This document shows, one piece after another, positions 7,111 through 15,001 of a stretch of DNA of 19,816 nucleotides (positions within the stretch are counted from its first letter, which is position 1; each line of letters opens with the position of its first letter). Source of the stretch: Pseudomonadota bacterium. Its GTDB lineage: Bacteria; Pseudomonadota; Alphaproteobacteria; Rhizobiales; Beijerinckiaceae. The notes beneath the pieces were generated by a model. That model ran no database searches. It saw only the letters and a program-made list of their open reading frames with translations, and was not told where the DNA came from. Location of the stretch: positions 1-19,816 of the forward strand of contig JAFAEL010000146.1 in the NCBI GenBank assembly GCA_023423995.1, read 5' to 3'. Position numbers and translations under genes: made by a program.

Positions 7111-8964
7111 ATGGCAGATGATCTCGCGGGTTCCCGGCAGCACAGGGAGGAGCTCCGGGCGGCCTTTCGCGAGTTCTTCGGGACGCCCGACGACAGGCTC
7201 TTCGACGAGGTTGAGAAGGACCTGACGGTCCTGGCGCTTCGGGCCGGCGAGACGCTGGTCCGCGAGGACGAGCGCTCGGACGAGCTCTTCTTCGTCGTGA
7301 GCGGCCGTCTCCGTGCCACCCGGCGCCTCGGGCAGATGAAGCAATTGCTGGGCGAGATCGTGCGTGGGGAGACGGTGGGCGAGCTGGCCCTCATCTCGGG
7401 CGAGCCTCGGTCGGCGACCGTGGTGGCGGTCCGGGACTCGCTCGTCGCCCGGATGACGCGGCCGACCTTCGAGCGGATCCTGGCGGGTGGTGGCCCGAAC
7501 ATCTCCCTCAGCGTCATGCGGACCATCATCGAGCGCTTCCGCCGCGAGGAGACGCATCGCGGCGCGACGGGGCGCGTCACGATCTGCATCCTGCCCATTA
7601 CGCCCATCGCGGATCTGCGCGGCTTCGCGCACGCGCTCACCGACGCGATCGGCACGCTCGCCGGCCCGGCCCGCCTGCTGACCGCGGAGGACTACGCCAC
7701 CCTGCCGGCGGCCGACCGTGCGGACCAGGGCAACCCGCATGGCGGCGTTGCCCGCTGGTTCGACAATGCGGAGGTCACGAGCGCCGCGCTGCTCATGCTC
7801 GCCGACCAGGAGGCGAGCGACTGGACCCGGGCCTGCCTGCGCCGTGCGGACGAGATCCTGCTCGTGGCGGATGCGGATTCGCCCGTGCAGGTATCGGAGG
7901 TCGAGGCGAGGCTCCTTGATGACGAGAGCATCGCGGTCCGCCCCGTGCAGAGCCTCGTTCTGCTGCACAATGCGGTCAAGCGCTCCCCCCTCGGAACGCA
8001 GGCCTGGCTCGATCGGCGCGCCGTCTCGCGGCACATCCACGTCCGGCCGGCACTCGACCGCGACGTGAAGCGGCTCGCGCGGCTGGTCACGGGCCGGGCG
8101 GTCGGCCTCGTCCTTTCGGGGGGAGGGGCGCGCGGCTTCGCGCATGTCGGCGTCATGAACGCGCTGAGCGACGCCGGGCTGGTCGTCGATGTCGTCGGCG
8201 GGGCCAGCATCGGCTCGGCGATCGGAGGGCTACGCGCCATGGACCTCGTCGGCGAGGACCTCGTGCGGGCCGCGCGACGGATCTTCGTCGAGAACGGCAC
8301 GCCGACCGGCGACTACAACCTCCTGCCGCTCATCTCGCTCGCCAAGGGCAAGCGCAGCCGCAAGATCATCGAGGCGACCGTGGCGGAGATCGCGGGCCGC
8401 GACATCGGGGTCGAGGACACCTGGATCACCTATTTCTGCGTGGCGGCGAACTATTCCACCTCCTCGGAGGCGGTGCTCACGCACGGCTCGCTGTCGCGCA
8501 GTCTTCTCGCGAGCTTCGCCATCCCGGGTGCGCTGCCGCCCGTCGTCATCGACGGCCACCTCTATGTCGACGGCAGCACGGTCAACAATCTCCCCGTCGA
8601 CGTCATGCAGCGCTACGGGGTGAGGAAGATCATCGCCGTGGATCTCCAGACCGACCGGATCCGCAAGGTCGATTTCGACCGCATGCCGAGCACGATCTCG
8701 CTCCTGCTGGACCGCCTGAAGGGCGGCAAGCGGCAATACGATCTCCCGAGCCTCCCCGAGATGCTCCTGAACGCGAGCACGCTGCAATCGACCGGACGCC
8801 AGCGGGAGATGCGGGCCAAGGCGGATATCTGCTTCCGCCCGCTGCTCAACGGGATCGGGCTGCTGGACTGGAACCGGTTTGACGATGCCGTGAAGGGCGG
8901 CTACGAGACCGCCCGCGAGGACATCAGCGTGCTCGACCCGCGCGAACTCGCCGCCTACCACTGA
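7111..8964 (+). CDS. Cyclic-nucleotide-binding domain fused to NTE-type patatin phospholipase
   Basis: The 617-residue protein joins two domains. Residues about 25-140 form a cNMP-binding beta-barrel, with LRAGETLVREDERSDELFFVVSGR and the phosphate-binding cassette GELALISGEPRSAT (Glu91 and Arg100 by my count). After an intervening region (about 150-325), a patatin-like serine hydrolase carries the oxyanion loop SGGGARGFAHVGV (about 334-346), the nucleophile elbow GASIG with Ser366, and the catalytic Asp487 in VDGST. This is the neuropathy-target-esterase architecture: a lysophospholipase or phospholipase with a regulatory N terminus. The ATG at 7111 has GGAG at 7101-7104; a TTG at 7099 is possible. 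No transmembrane segment is evident. All catalytic residues are intact. Confidence 0.92.
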   Translation: MADDLAGSRQHREELRAAFREFFGTPDDRLFDEVEKDLTVLALRAGETLVREDERSDELFFVVSGRLRATRRLGQMKQLLGEIVRGETVGELALISGEPRSATVVAVRDSLVARMTRPTFERILAGGGPNISLSVMRTIIERFRREETHRGATGRVTICILPITPIADLRGFAHALTDAIGTLAGPARLLTAEDYATLPAADRADQGNPHGGVARWFDNAEVTSAALLMLADQEASDWTRACLRRADEILLVADADSPVQVSEVEARLLDDESIAVRPVQSLVLLHNAVKRSPLGTQAWLDRRAVSRHIHVRPALDRDVKRLARLVTGRAVGLVLSGGGARGFAHVGVMNALSDAGLVVDVVGGASIGSAIGGLRAMDLVGEDLVRAARRIFVENGTPTGDYNLLPLISLAKGKRSRKIIEATVAEIAGRDIGVEDTWITYFCVAANYSTSSEAVLTHGSLSRSLLASFAIPGALPPVVIDGHLYVDGSTVNNLPVDVMQRYGVRKIIAVDLQTDRIRKVDFDRMPSTISLLLDRLKGGKRQYDLPSLPEMLLNASTLQSTGRQREMRAKADICFRPLLNGIGLLDWNRFDDAVKGGYETAREDISVLDPRELAAYH

Positions 8965-9109
8965 GCCGGCCAGGAGCGCCCGGACAGCGGATCCCCGAAG
9001 GACGGCTGAGCATATCGTACGGCTCGCCCCGGCCCGCTTCGCATCGTATGAGGGCACCGGCAGCCCGCTCGACGGCTGCGCCAATCACCGCAAGGGATCC
9101 GGGACGTTC

Positions 9110-9928
9110 ATGGACGAGACTTCGCCCGGCTCGGCAGCCGTTTCGCTGGCCGGGGTCGCGATCACTTTCCCCCTGAAGAACGGCGCGACCTACAAGGCCG
9201 TCGAGGGAATCGACCTCACGGCGCGGCCGGGCGAGTTCGTGGCGATCGTCGGCCCCACGGGCTGTGGAAAATCGACCCTGCTCAATGCGGCCGCCGGCCT
9301 CCTCGTGCCGAGCGCCGGACGGGTCGATGTCTTCGGGGCGCCTCTCTCCGGCCTGAACGGCCGGGCCGGATATCTCTTCCAGGCCGACGCCCTGATGCCC
9401 TGGAAGAGCGCCATCGACAATGTCGCCGTGGCCCTCGAGCCGAAGGGCGTGCCGCGCCGCGAGGCCCTCGATCAGGCCCGCGCCTGGCTCGGCCGCGTCG
9501 GCCTGAAGAGCTTCGTGGAGAGCTATCCGCACATGCTGTCGGGCGGCCAGCGCAAGCGCGTGGCGCTCGCCCAGATGCTGATCCGCAATCCCGAGATCCT
9601 GCTCATGGATGAGCCCTTCGGGCCGCTCGACGCGCAGACGCGCCAGCTGATGGGGAACCTCCTCCTCAAGCTCTGGGCGGCCGACCGGAAGGCCTGCCTC
9701 TTCGTCACCCACGACCTGGAGGAGGCGATCGCGCTGGCCGACCGGGTGGTCGTCATGTCCGCAGGGCCGGCGGCCGGGATCATCGGCGACTTCCCCGTCC
9801 CGCTCGCCCGCCCGCGCGATACCGCCGAGATCCGGCTCGATCCGGAGTTCCACCACATCCACAAGGAGATCTGGGCCCGGCTGCGCAGCGAGGTCCAGAA
9901 GGCCTACGGGGCCGAGGAGATCGCCTGA
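9110..9928 (+). CDS. ABC transporter ATPase, nitrate/sulfonate/taurine importer type
   Basis: This 272-residue ATPase powers import through the permease encoded next. The Walker A GPTGCGKST lies at 48-56, the Q-loop Gln91 in LFQADALMPWKS, the signature LSGGQRKR at 143-150, Walker B ILLMDEPFGPLD at 163-174, and the switch His201 in FVTHDLEEAIALADR. The sequence is closest in style to SsuB/TauB/NrtD, but LSGGQRKR replaces the more common LSGGMRQR. The C-terminal extension after 215 is usual for this group. It overlaps the permease start by one base (TGATG). The substrate cannot be named because no binding protein is present nearby. Confidence 0.93.
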   Translation: MDETSPGSAAVSLAGVAITFPLKNGATYKAVEGIDLTARPGEFVAIVGPTGCGKSTLLNAAAGLLVPSAGRVDVFGAPLSGLNGRAGYLFQADALMPWKSAIDNVAVALEPKGVPRREALDQARAWLGRVGLKSFVESYPHMLSGGQRKRVALAQMLIRNPEILLMDEPFGPLDAQTRQLMGNLLLKLWAADRKACLFVTHDLEEAIALADRVVVMSAGPAAGIIGDFPVPLARPRDTAEIRLDPEFHHIHKEIWARLRSEVQKAYGAEEIA

Positions 9929-10713
9929 TGAGCCGCGTCAAGCTTCTCGTCCTCCAGATCCTGGTCGCGGTCGCCCTCCTGGCGATCTGGCACGTGGTGA
10001 CGGTCTATCCGGTCTTCGGCAGCGTCCGGAACGCCCAGTTCTTCTTCTCGACGCCGCTGGACGTGATCGCCCGCGTCTGGCGCGAGCTCTCGGGCGGCGA
10101 GATCTGGGGCCATCTCTGGATCACCCTGCAGGAGACGATCCTCGCCTTCGTGTTCGGGGCGGGAGGCGGCATCCTGGTCGGCTTCGTGTTCGCCCGGAAC
10201 GACCTGCTCGCGGCCGTCTTCGACCCCTACATCAAGGCCGCGAACGCGCTGCCCCGCGTCGTGCTGGCCCCGATCTTCGCCCTGTGGTTCGGGCTGGGCA
10301 TCTGGTCGAAGGTGGCGCTCGGCTTCACGCTCGTCTTCTTCATCGTCTTCTTCAACGTCTACCAGGGCGTCCGCGAGGTCTCGCCGACGGTGCTGGCCAA
10401 TGCCCGGATGCTCGGGATGAACGAGCGCCAGCTGCTCCGGCACGTCTACTGGCCCGCGGCGCTGACCTGGATGTTCTCCTCGCTCCATACCTCGGTCGGA
10501 TTCGCGCTCGTGGGCGCGGTGGTCGGCGAGTATCTCGGCTCCTCGGCCGGCCTCGGTTACAAGATCCACGAGGCGGAGAGCGTCTTCGACGTGACGGGCG
10601 TCTTCGCCGGCATGTTCATCCTGGCGATCTTCGTCATCATCATCGACACGCTCGTCACGGTCGTCGAGAACCGCCTCCTCGCCTGGCGGCCGGGGCCGTC
10701 CGGCCCCAGATAG
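9928..10713 (+). CDS. ABC transporter permease, nitrate/sulfonate/taurine type
   Basis: This 261-residue inner-membrane permease has about six transmembrane helices, starting with a signal-anchor-like [19 protein letters not shown]. The cytoplasmic coupling (EAA-type) loop is [31 protein letters not shown] at about 155-185, and [20 protein letters not shown] lies in the BPD-type core. The gene begins inside the ATPase stop codon. The operon appears to end here: a hairpin and then the separate gdx gene follow. A periplasmic binding protein normally completes such a system but none lies within the 1 kb on either side. Confidence 0.93.
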   Translation: MSRVKLLVLQILVAVALLAIWHVVTVYPVFGSVRNAQFFFSTPLDVIARVWRELSGGEIWGHLWITLQETILAFVFGAGGGILVGFVFARNDLLAAVFDPYIKAANALPRVVLAPIFALWFGLGIWSKVALGFTLVFFIVFFNVYQGVREVSPTVLANARMLGMNERQLLRHVYWPAALTWMFSSLHTSVGFALVGAVVGEYLGSSAGLGYKIHEAESVFDVTGVFAGMFILAIFVIIIDTLVTVVENRLLAWRPGPSGPR

Positions 10714-10754
10714 GCGGGCGGCTTTCCGCCGCCGCGCCGTCACGCTTCAGCCGA

Positions 10755-10785
10755 GCGCCCCTCTGCCCCGGAAGGGGAGGGGTGC
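10755..10785 (+). other. Strong bulged hairpin in the gdx leader
   Basis: GCGCCCCT (10755-10762) pairs with AGGGGTGC (10778-10785, one G-U pair), and CCCC (10766-10769) pairs with GGGG (10774-10777) around the GNRA-type loop GGAA, leaving a three-base CTG bulge on the 5' side. It ends 25 bases before the gdx ATG. It may terminate the ABC operon or act as a leader element of gdx. The conserved ACGR loops of the class II guanidine riboswitch are absent, so no riboswitch is called. Confidence 0.4.
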
Positions 10786-10810
10786 CGTTCGGCTTGCATC
10801 GGATCGAGAG

Positions 10811-11125
10811 ATGTCCTGGATTCTGCTGTTCGTCGCCGGCCTGTTCGAGATCGGCTGGGCGATCGGGCTGAAATACACCGACGGCTTTACGCGCGTTGTG
10901 CCGACCGCCCTGACCGTCGTGAGCATGGTGGCGAGCGTCGCCCTGCTCGGCCTCGCCCTGAAGGAGCTCCCGGTCGGGACGGCCTATGCGGTCTGGACCG
11001 GCATCGGCACGGTCGGGACCGCGATCCTCGGCATGGTGCTATTCGGCGATCCGGCGACCGTGCTCCGGCTCCTCTGCATCGGCCTGATCGTGGCGGGCAT
11101 CCTGGGGCTGAAGCTCGTCTCGTGA
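10811..11125 (+). CDS. gdx: SMR-family guanidinium exporter Gdx/SugE
   Basis: The 104-residue four-helix inner-membrane protein works as a dual-topology dimer that exchanges guanidinium for protons. It follows the SugE/Gdx pattern closely: [20 protein letters not shown] with the essential Glu13, KYTDGFTR in the first loop, [17 protein letters not shown] in the third helix, and [11 protein letters not shown] at the end. The [16 protein letters not shown] form is typical of the Gdx branch rather than the quaternary-ammonium EmrE branch. Its last 87 bases overlap, on the opposite strand, the tail of the SURF1 gene. The upstream hairpin at 10755-10785 may influence expression. Confidence 0.9.
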   Translation: MSWILLFVAGLFEIGWAIGLKYTDGFTRVVPTALTVVSMVASVALLGLALKELPVGTAYAVWTGIGTVGTAILGMVLFGDPATVLRLLCIGLIVAGILGLKLVS

Positions 11126-11875
11126 CGGGGCCGGGTGCAGCCGTCGCCAGGCGAAGGCCACGAAGACCCCGATCAGCGTCAGCGCGAGGCCAAACCAGGT
11201 CAGCGCGTAATGGAGGTGGTCGTTCGGCAGATTGATGCGCGTCTGCCCGCCGCGCGGCCAGCCGCCCGGGTTGGGCGTGTTGTCCGCGTCCACATAGAAC
11301 GGCGCCACGCGGCCGAGACCACGGGCCTGTGCCATCTCGCCGATGCTGCGGACGAACCACTGGTCCCGCTGCGGATCGTTGGCCGGAACGAACCAGCCCC
11401 GCTGCTCCGGATTGCGCAGGAGCCCGGTCACGCTGACCTCCCCCGCAGGCTGCGCCTCGGCCCGGCTCTCGGGCTTGCGCAGCGCTGTCGGCACGAAGCC
11501 CCGGTTCACCATCACGATCGAGCCGTCGGGGCGCTGCAGCGGCGTGAAGACATAGTAGCCCTGCAGCGGCTGCCCGCGGCGCTCCTCCGCAAGGCCGTGC
11601 AATTGGATCTCGCGGTCGTGCAGGAAGGTCCCTGTCAGCCGAACCCGGCGGAACTCGTCCTGCGCGGGCGACCATGAGGACCAGTCGCGCTCGTCCGGAG
11701 CCGCGACAGCTTCTCCGAAGGCGCGCGAATTGATGGCGGCGAGCAGGTCTTCCTTCCAGGCCTTCCGCTCGAGCTGCCAGTATCCGAGCGTGACGAGGAT
11801 CGCGAGCGCGATCGCCGTCGCGATCGCCGGGGCGACGAGGCCGCGCCAGCCCGCGGCGCGTGCGGAGGTGCTCAC
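11039..11875 (-). CDS. SURF1 family cytochrome oxidase biogenesis protein
   Basis: SURF1 helps insert heme a into cytochrome c oxidase subunit I. The 278-residue product has two transmembrane helices flanking a periplasmic domain: about 10-31 ([22 protein letters not shown]) and about 225-245, preceded by the family motif [15 protein letters not shown]. Other family segments are VMVNRGFVP and GWFVPANDP. The GTG start overlaps the DUF983 stop by four bases (GTGA), so the two genes are coupled. The final 28 residues, rich in Asp, Glu and Arg, are encoded opposite the 3' end of gdx; this tail is poorly family-like and may be a read-out extension after loss of an earlier stop. Confidence 0.9.
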   Translation of the reverse strand: MSTSARAAGWRGLVAPAIATAIALAILVTLGYWQLERKAWKEDLLAAINSRAFGEAVAAPDERDWSSWSPAQDEFRRVRLTGTFLHDREIQLHGLAEERRGQPLQGYYVFTPLQRPDGSIVMVNRGFVPTALRKPESRAEAQPAGEVSVTGLLRNPEQRGWFVPANDPQRDQWFVRSIGEMAQARGLGRVAPFYVDADNTPNPGGWPRGGQTRINLPNDHLHYALTWFGLALTLIGVFVAFAWRRLHPAPSRDELQPQDARHDQADAEEPEHGRRIAE

Positions 11876-12252
11876 TGCTGCAGCCGACCCTCTTCGGCCT
11901 TGTTGGCGAATTGCGAGGCGATCAGCAGCGCCTTCGCGGGTCGCACCAGGATCGCGCTGAGCAGGAAGGTGAGGGGGATCCAGAGCGCCATGTGCACCCA
12001 GATCTGCGGCTCGTAGGCGAACTCGGCCCACATCGCGAGCCCCACCACGATCACGCCCACGATCGACATGACGAAGAAGGCCGGGCCGTCGCCGGAATCG
12101 ATGAACTGGAAATCGAGCCCGCAGACCTCGCAGCGCGGCCTGACGGTGAGAAAGCCGTCGAACAGCTTGCCCTCGCCGCAGCGCGGGCAGCGGCAGCGGA
12201 GGCCGCTGGAGAGAGCGGAGGGGCGGTTATGCTGGTCGTACACTCGGGTCAC
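11872..12252 (-). CDS. DUF983 membrane protein with zinc-ribbon-like N terminus
   Basis: DUF983 proteins occur in alphaproteobacterial cox clusters, and a role in oxidase assembly is suspected but not proven. The product (126 residues with this start) has two CxxC pairs near residues 17-45 (CPRCGEG and CEVCGLDF), followed by two transmembrane helices (FFVMSIVGVIVVGLAMWAEF and ALWIPLTFLLSAILV). I chose GTG at 12252; GTG at 12243 is about equally good. An in-frame ATG at 12294 lies at the base of an intrinsic terminator hairpin and would add a non-family leader encoded by that hairpin, so it was not used. The gene overlaps SURF1 by four bases. Confidence 0.85.
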   Translation of the reverse strand: MTRVYDQHNRPSALSSGLRCRCPRCGEGKLFDGFLTVRPRCEVCGLDFQFIDSGDGPAFFVMSIVGVIVVGLAMWAEFAYEPQIWVHMALWIPLTFLLSAILVRPAKALLIASQFANKAEEGRLQQ

Positions 12253-12260
12253 CGGGAGCT

Positions 12261-12291
12261 GAAACGAAAAAGGGCGGCCGAGGCCGCCCTT
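12261..12291 (-). terminator. Intrinsic terminator after coxC
   Basis: Read on the minus strand, AAGGGCGGC pairs perfectly with GCCGCCCTT around the four-base loop CTCG, followed at once by TTTCGTTT. It begins 26 bases after the coxC stop. This is the clearest rho-independent terminator in the window. The T-rich flank exists only in the coxC direction. It separates the oxidase genes from DUF983-SURF1, so those need read-through or an unseen promoter. Confidence 0.85.
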
Positions 12292-12317
12292 CATATGGGA
12301 GCTGAGCGGCCCGGCCG

Positions 12318-13175
12318 TCAGTGGCCGCCGGCATGTGGCCCGGCGCCCCAGACGTAGATCGCCGCGAACAGGAACAGCCACACCACGTCGACGAAGTGCC
12401 AATACCAGGCGGCGAACTCGAAGCCGAGATGCCGGGTCGGCGTGAACTGGTCCTGGTAGGCGCGCCACAGGCACACGGCGAGGAAGATGGTGCCGATCAC
12501 GACGTGGAAGCCGTGGAAGCCTGTCGCCATGAAGAAGGTGGCGCCGTAGATGTGGCCCGAGAAGCCGAAGGCGGCGTGGCTGTACTCGAAGATCTGGCAG
12601 ATCGTGAACAGCACGCCGAGGCCGACCGTCAGGGCGAGGCCCTGGAGCACGCCCTTCTTGTCGCCTTCGAGCAGGGCGTGGTGCGCCCAGGTCACCGTCG
12701 TGCCCGAGGTGAGCAGGATCAGCGTGTTGAGCAGCGGCAGGTGCCAGGGATCGAAGGTCTCGATGCCCTTTGGCGGCCAGGCGCCCAGGAGCTCGGCGCG
12801 GGCATATTGGTGCGGGTCCGCCGGGTAGAGCGCCGCATCGAAATAGGCCCAGAACCACGCGACGAAGAACATCACCTCGGAGGCGATGAACATGATCATG
12901 CCGTAGCGGTGATGGAGCTGCACCACGCGGGTGTGCTTGTGCTCCGGACCCGCCTCGCGGATCACGTCGCTCCACCAGGCGGCCATCGTGTAGAGGACGC
13001 CGAGGAAGCCGGCGCCGAGGATGTACGGGCCGAGCTTCAGCCCGGCCACCGGCAGCCCCTTCATGGTGAAGACGAGGCCGACCATCATGACGAAGGCGCT
13101 GATCGAGCCCACCAGCGGCCAGGGGCTCGGGTCTACGAGATGATAATCGTGCTTAATCTCGGCAGTGTCGGCCAT
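12318..13175 (-). CDS. coxC: Cytochrome c oxidase subunit III
   Basis: This is the third core subunit of aa3-type cytochrome c oxidase in the inner membrane; it stabilises the proton uptake path and binds lipids but no redox metal. The 285 residues contain seven transmembrane helices. Typical segments are HDYHLVDPSPWPLVGS at the start, LGILYTM-like WWSDVIREA near 68-76, GMIMFIASEVMFFVAWFWAYF, and FHGFHVVIGT followed by FAAWYWHFVDVVWLFLF at the end. It lies downstream of ctaG with a 67-base gap and has GGAGACAAGG upstream of its ATG. A strong terminator follows, marking the end of the main oxidase transcript. Confidence 0.97.
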   Translation of the reverse strand: MADTAEIKHDYHLVDPSPWPLVGSISAFVMMVGLVFTMKGLPVAGLKLGPYILGAGFLGVLYTMAAWWSDVIREAGPEHKHTRVVQLHHRYGMIMFIASEVMFFVAWFWAYFDAALYPADPHQYARAELLGAWPPKGIETFDPWHLPLLNTLILLTSGTTVTWAHHALLEGDKKGVLQGLALTVGLGVLFTICQIFEYSHAAFGFSGHIYGATFFMATGFHGFHVVIGTIFLAVCLWRAYQDQFTPTRHLGFEFAAWYWHFVDVVWLFLFAAIYVWGAGPHAGGH

Positions 13176-13242
13176 GCCGCCTTGTCTCCGTTCGCTGCGC
13201 CCTCGTTACGACGCGGGCTCTGATCTTGTCACGTCCCGCGCG

Positions 13243-13851
13243 TCAAAGTTTCGGCTTTGCCGGACCTTGATCGACAGCCGCGAGCGGCTGGCCGTTGCGC
13301 GAGTTGAAGTAGGTGTAGGACAGGGTCACCGATTCCATGTCGTCCAGGTTGCGGTCCTTGGCGATCGAGGGATCGATGTAGAAGACGACGGGGAAGTCCA
13401 TCGTCTCCCCGGGCTGCAGCGTCTGCTCGTCGAAGCAGAAGCATTTGAGCTTCACGAAATAGGCGCCGAGCTGGCCCGGCTGCACGTTGTAGGTCGCGAC
13501 GGCCGTGGTCGGCCGCGGGCCCTCGTTCTTGACCTTGAAGAACACCGTGCGCGTCTCGCCGAGGCGGGCCTCGACCTGCGCGACCTCCGGCCTGAAGCTC
13601 CAGCCGAGCCCGGGCGCGACATTCGTGTCGAACCGCACGGTCATGCGGCGATTGAGGGTCTCCGCCGGGGCCTCCGTGCCGGCGATCGGCGTGCCGTCGA
13701 AGCCCGTGACGCGGCAGAAGAGGTCGTAGAGCGGCACGGCCGCATAGGCGACGCCCACCATGGCGACGGCCAGGCCCAGGCACGCGATGCCCGTGTTCCG
13801 GATGCCGCGTGCGATCCGCTTCTCGCGCTCTTCTCTCTCCTGCGGGCTCAT
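13243..13851 (-). CDS. ctaG: Cytochrome c oxidase assembly protein CtaG/Cox11 (copper chaperone)
   Basis: CtaG/Cox11 delivers copper to the CuB site of subunit I. The 202-residue product has one N-terminal transmembrane helix (about 18-40: NTGIACLGLAVAMVGVAY), followed by the Cox11 domain in the periplasm with YDLFCRVTGFDGT just after the membrane and the copper-binding KCFCF motif near residue 137. PGETMDFPVVFYIDP and SYTYF complete the family pattern. The ATG at 13851 has GGGAG directly upstream, overlapping the end of the 54-aa gene before it. An overlapping reading frame on the same strand (13229-13783) is a shadow. Confidence 0.96.
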   Translation of the reverse strand: MSPQEREEREKRIARGIRNTGIACLGLAVAMVGVAYAAVPLYDLFCRVTGFDGTPIAGTEAPAETLNRRMTVRFDTNVAPGLGWSFRPEVAQVEARLGETRTVFFKVKNEGPRPTTAVATYNVQPGQLGAYFVKLKCFCFDEQTLQPGETMDFPVVFYIDPSIAKDRNLDDMESVTLSYTYFNSRNGQPLAAVDQGPAKPKL

Positions 13852-13858
13852 GGCTCCC

Positions 13859-14023
13859 TCACAACGGACGGTTCAGGACCTGCGGCCCGAGCTTGGCGAT
13901 GGTCACCACGTAGAACAGCAGGACCATGAAGCCGAGCACGAGCGCGATCGCGATGGAGCGCGTGCGGCGACGCTTCCTCTCCGCCTCGGTCAGCCCCGGC
14001 GGCCGGGGTGCCTCGGGGGCCAT
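13859..14023 (-). CDS. Small single-pass membrane protein of the cox cluster (CoxF-like)
   Basis: This 54-residue protein is encoded between ctaB and ctaG, its ATG overlapping the ctaB stop by one base (TGATG) and its own stop seven bases before ctaG. It has a basic N-terminal tail (TEAERKRRRTR at 12-22), one transmembrane helix (SIAIALVLGFMVLLFYVVTI, 23-42) and a short periplasmic end. Small proteins of this kind are known at this position in Rhizobiales cox operons, often called CoxF or left hypothetical; an assembly or accessory-subunit role is likely but unproven. It is easy to miss because of its size. Confidence 0.8.
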   Translation of the reverse strand: MAPEAPRPPGLTEAERKRRRTRSIAIALVLGFMVLLFYVVTIAKLGPQVLNRPL

Positions 14024-14988
14024 CAGGCCAGTCCCGGCACGGCGTGGAACAGGCCGAGGCCGTGCTCCGCCAGAAGCGCGGCGAAGAGGAGGAACAGGTA
14101 CAGCACCGAGAAGCCGAAGAGCTGCATGGCGGTGCGGGCCGCCTCGTCACCCGCGCGGATGCGATAGACCTGCACAGCGAGCGCGACCATGCCGAGGCCG
14201 GACAGGGCGCTGACCACCGCATAGACGAGGCCGCCGAAGCCGAGCCACACGGGCAGCAGCCCGAAGGGCACGAGGACCAGGGTGTAGGCGAGAATCTGGG
14301 TGCGGGTGGCGTCCGGGCCGCGCACGTTCGGCATCATCGGCACGCCGGCCTTCGCGTAGTCGCCGGACTTCACGAGAGCCAGCGCCCAGAAATGCGGCGG
14401 CGTCCACAGGAAGATCAGCGCGCAGAGCACGAGGCTCGGCATTCCGACCGACCCGCTGACGGCGGCATCGGCCACCACGGGCGGAAGCGCCCCGGCGAGG
14501 CCGCCGATGACGATGTTCTGGTCCGTCCAGCGCTTCAGGCCCATCGAATAGACGACCACGTAGAACGCGATCGTGCCGGCGAGGAGTGCGGCGGCGAGCC
14601 AGTTCGCGATCAGGCCGAGAGCCAGGACGGAGCCGACGGACAGCGTCAGCCCGAAGGCGAGGGCCTCGTCGGGTGTGATCCGCCCGGCCGGGATCGGCCG
14701 CGTGCGGGTCCGGCTCATGACGGCGTCGATATCGGCGTCCCACCACATGTTGAGACAGCCGGAGGCGCCGGCCCCGATCGCGATCATCAGGAGCGAGGCC
14801 GCGGCCAGAATGGGGTTCACGGCCGGCTGCGACACCAGCATGCCGACCAGGGCCGTGAAGACCACGAGCGACATGACCCGCGGCTTGAGGAGGGCGATGA
14901 AGTCGCCGACTTCGCCGTTCGAGAAGGCCGGAGCGGCCTCCAGGGCCGGTCCGGAATTCGTCGAGATGGTGTCGGTTGCGCTGGTCAT
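14023..14988 (-). CDS. ctaB: Protoheme IX farnesyltransferase (heme O synthase)
   Basis: CtaB transfers a farnesyl group to protoheme to give heme O, the precursor of heme A. The 321-residue inner-membrane protein belongs to the UbiA prenyltransferase superfamily with about nine helices. The first Asp-rich motif NMWWDADID lies at 80-88 (Asn80, Asp84, Asp88), followed by [12 protein letters not shown], a strong CtaB/CyoE signature. The second conserved loop [17 protein letters not shown] is near 146-162, and [12 protein letters not shown] is also family-typical. It is followed by the 54-aa gene with a one-base overlap and separated from coxA by two REP-like stem-loops. Confidence 0.96.
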   Translation of the reverse strand: MTSATDTISTNSGPALEAAPAFSNGEVGDFIALLKPRVMSLVVFTALVGMLVSQPAVNPILAAASLLMIAIGAGASGCLNMWWDADIDAVMSRTRTRPIPAGRITPDEALAFGLTLSVGSVLALGLIANWLAAALLAGTIAFYVVVYSMGLKRWTDQNIVIGGLAGALPPVVADAAVSGSVGMPSLVLCALIFLWTPPHFWALALVKSGDYAKAGVPMMPNVRGPDATRTQILAYTLVLVPFGLLPVWLGFGGLVYAVVSALSGLGMVALAVQVYRIRAGDEAARTAMQLFGFSVLYLFLLFAALLAEHGLGLFHAVPGLA

Positions 14989-15001
14989 GGTCTTTTCAGG
15001 C

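Noticed and set aside
5899..8145. A 748-codon open frame on the minus strand
   Set aside because: It lies antisense to the second NTF2-like gene, the FkbM methyltransferase and the patatin gene, all with clear family motifs. Its translation is Arg- and Gly-rich without any domain, as expected for the shadow frame of GC-rich genes.
7111..10713. A defence island of the CBASS type around the patatin gene
   Set aside because: There is no CD-NTase, HORMA or other defence gene nearby, and the protein has the ordinary NTE-type architecture.
10714..10810. Guanidine riboswitch upstream of gdx
   Set aside because: A strong hairpin is present, but no ACGR-loop pair (class II) and no class I or III sequence landmarks could be found by eye.
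12292..12294. ATG as the start of DUF983
   Set aside because: It lies at the base of the intrinsic terminator and has no Shine-Dalgarno; the family sequence begins after the GTG codons at 12252 or 12243.
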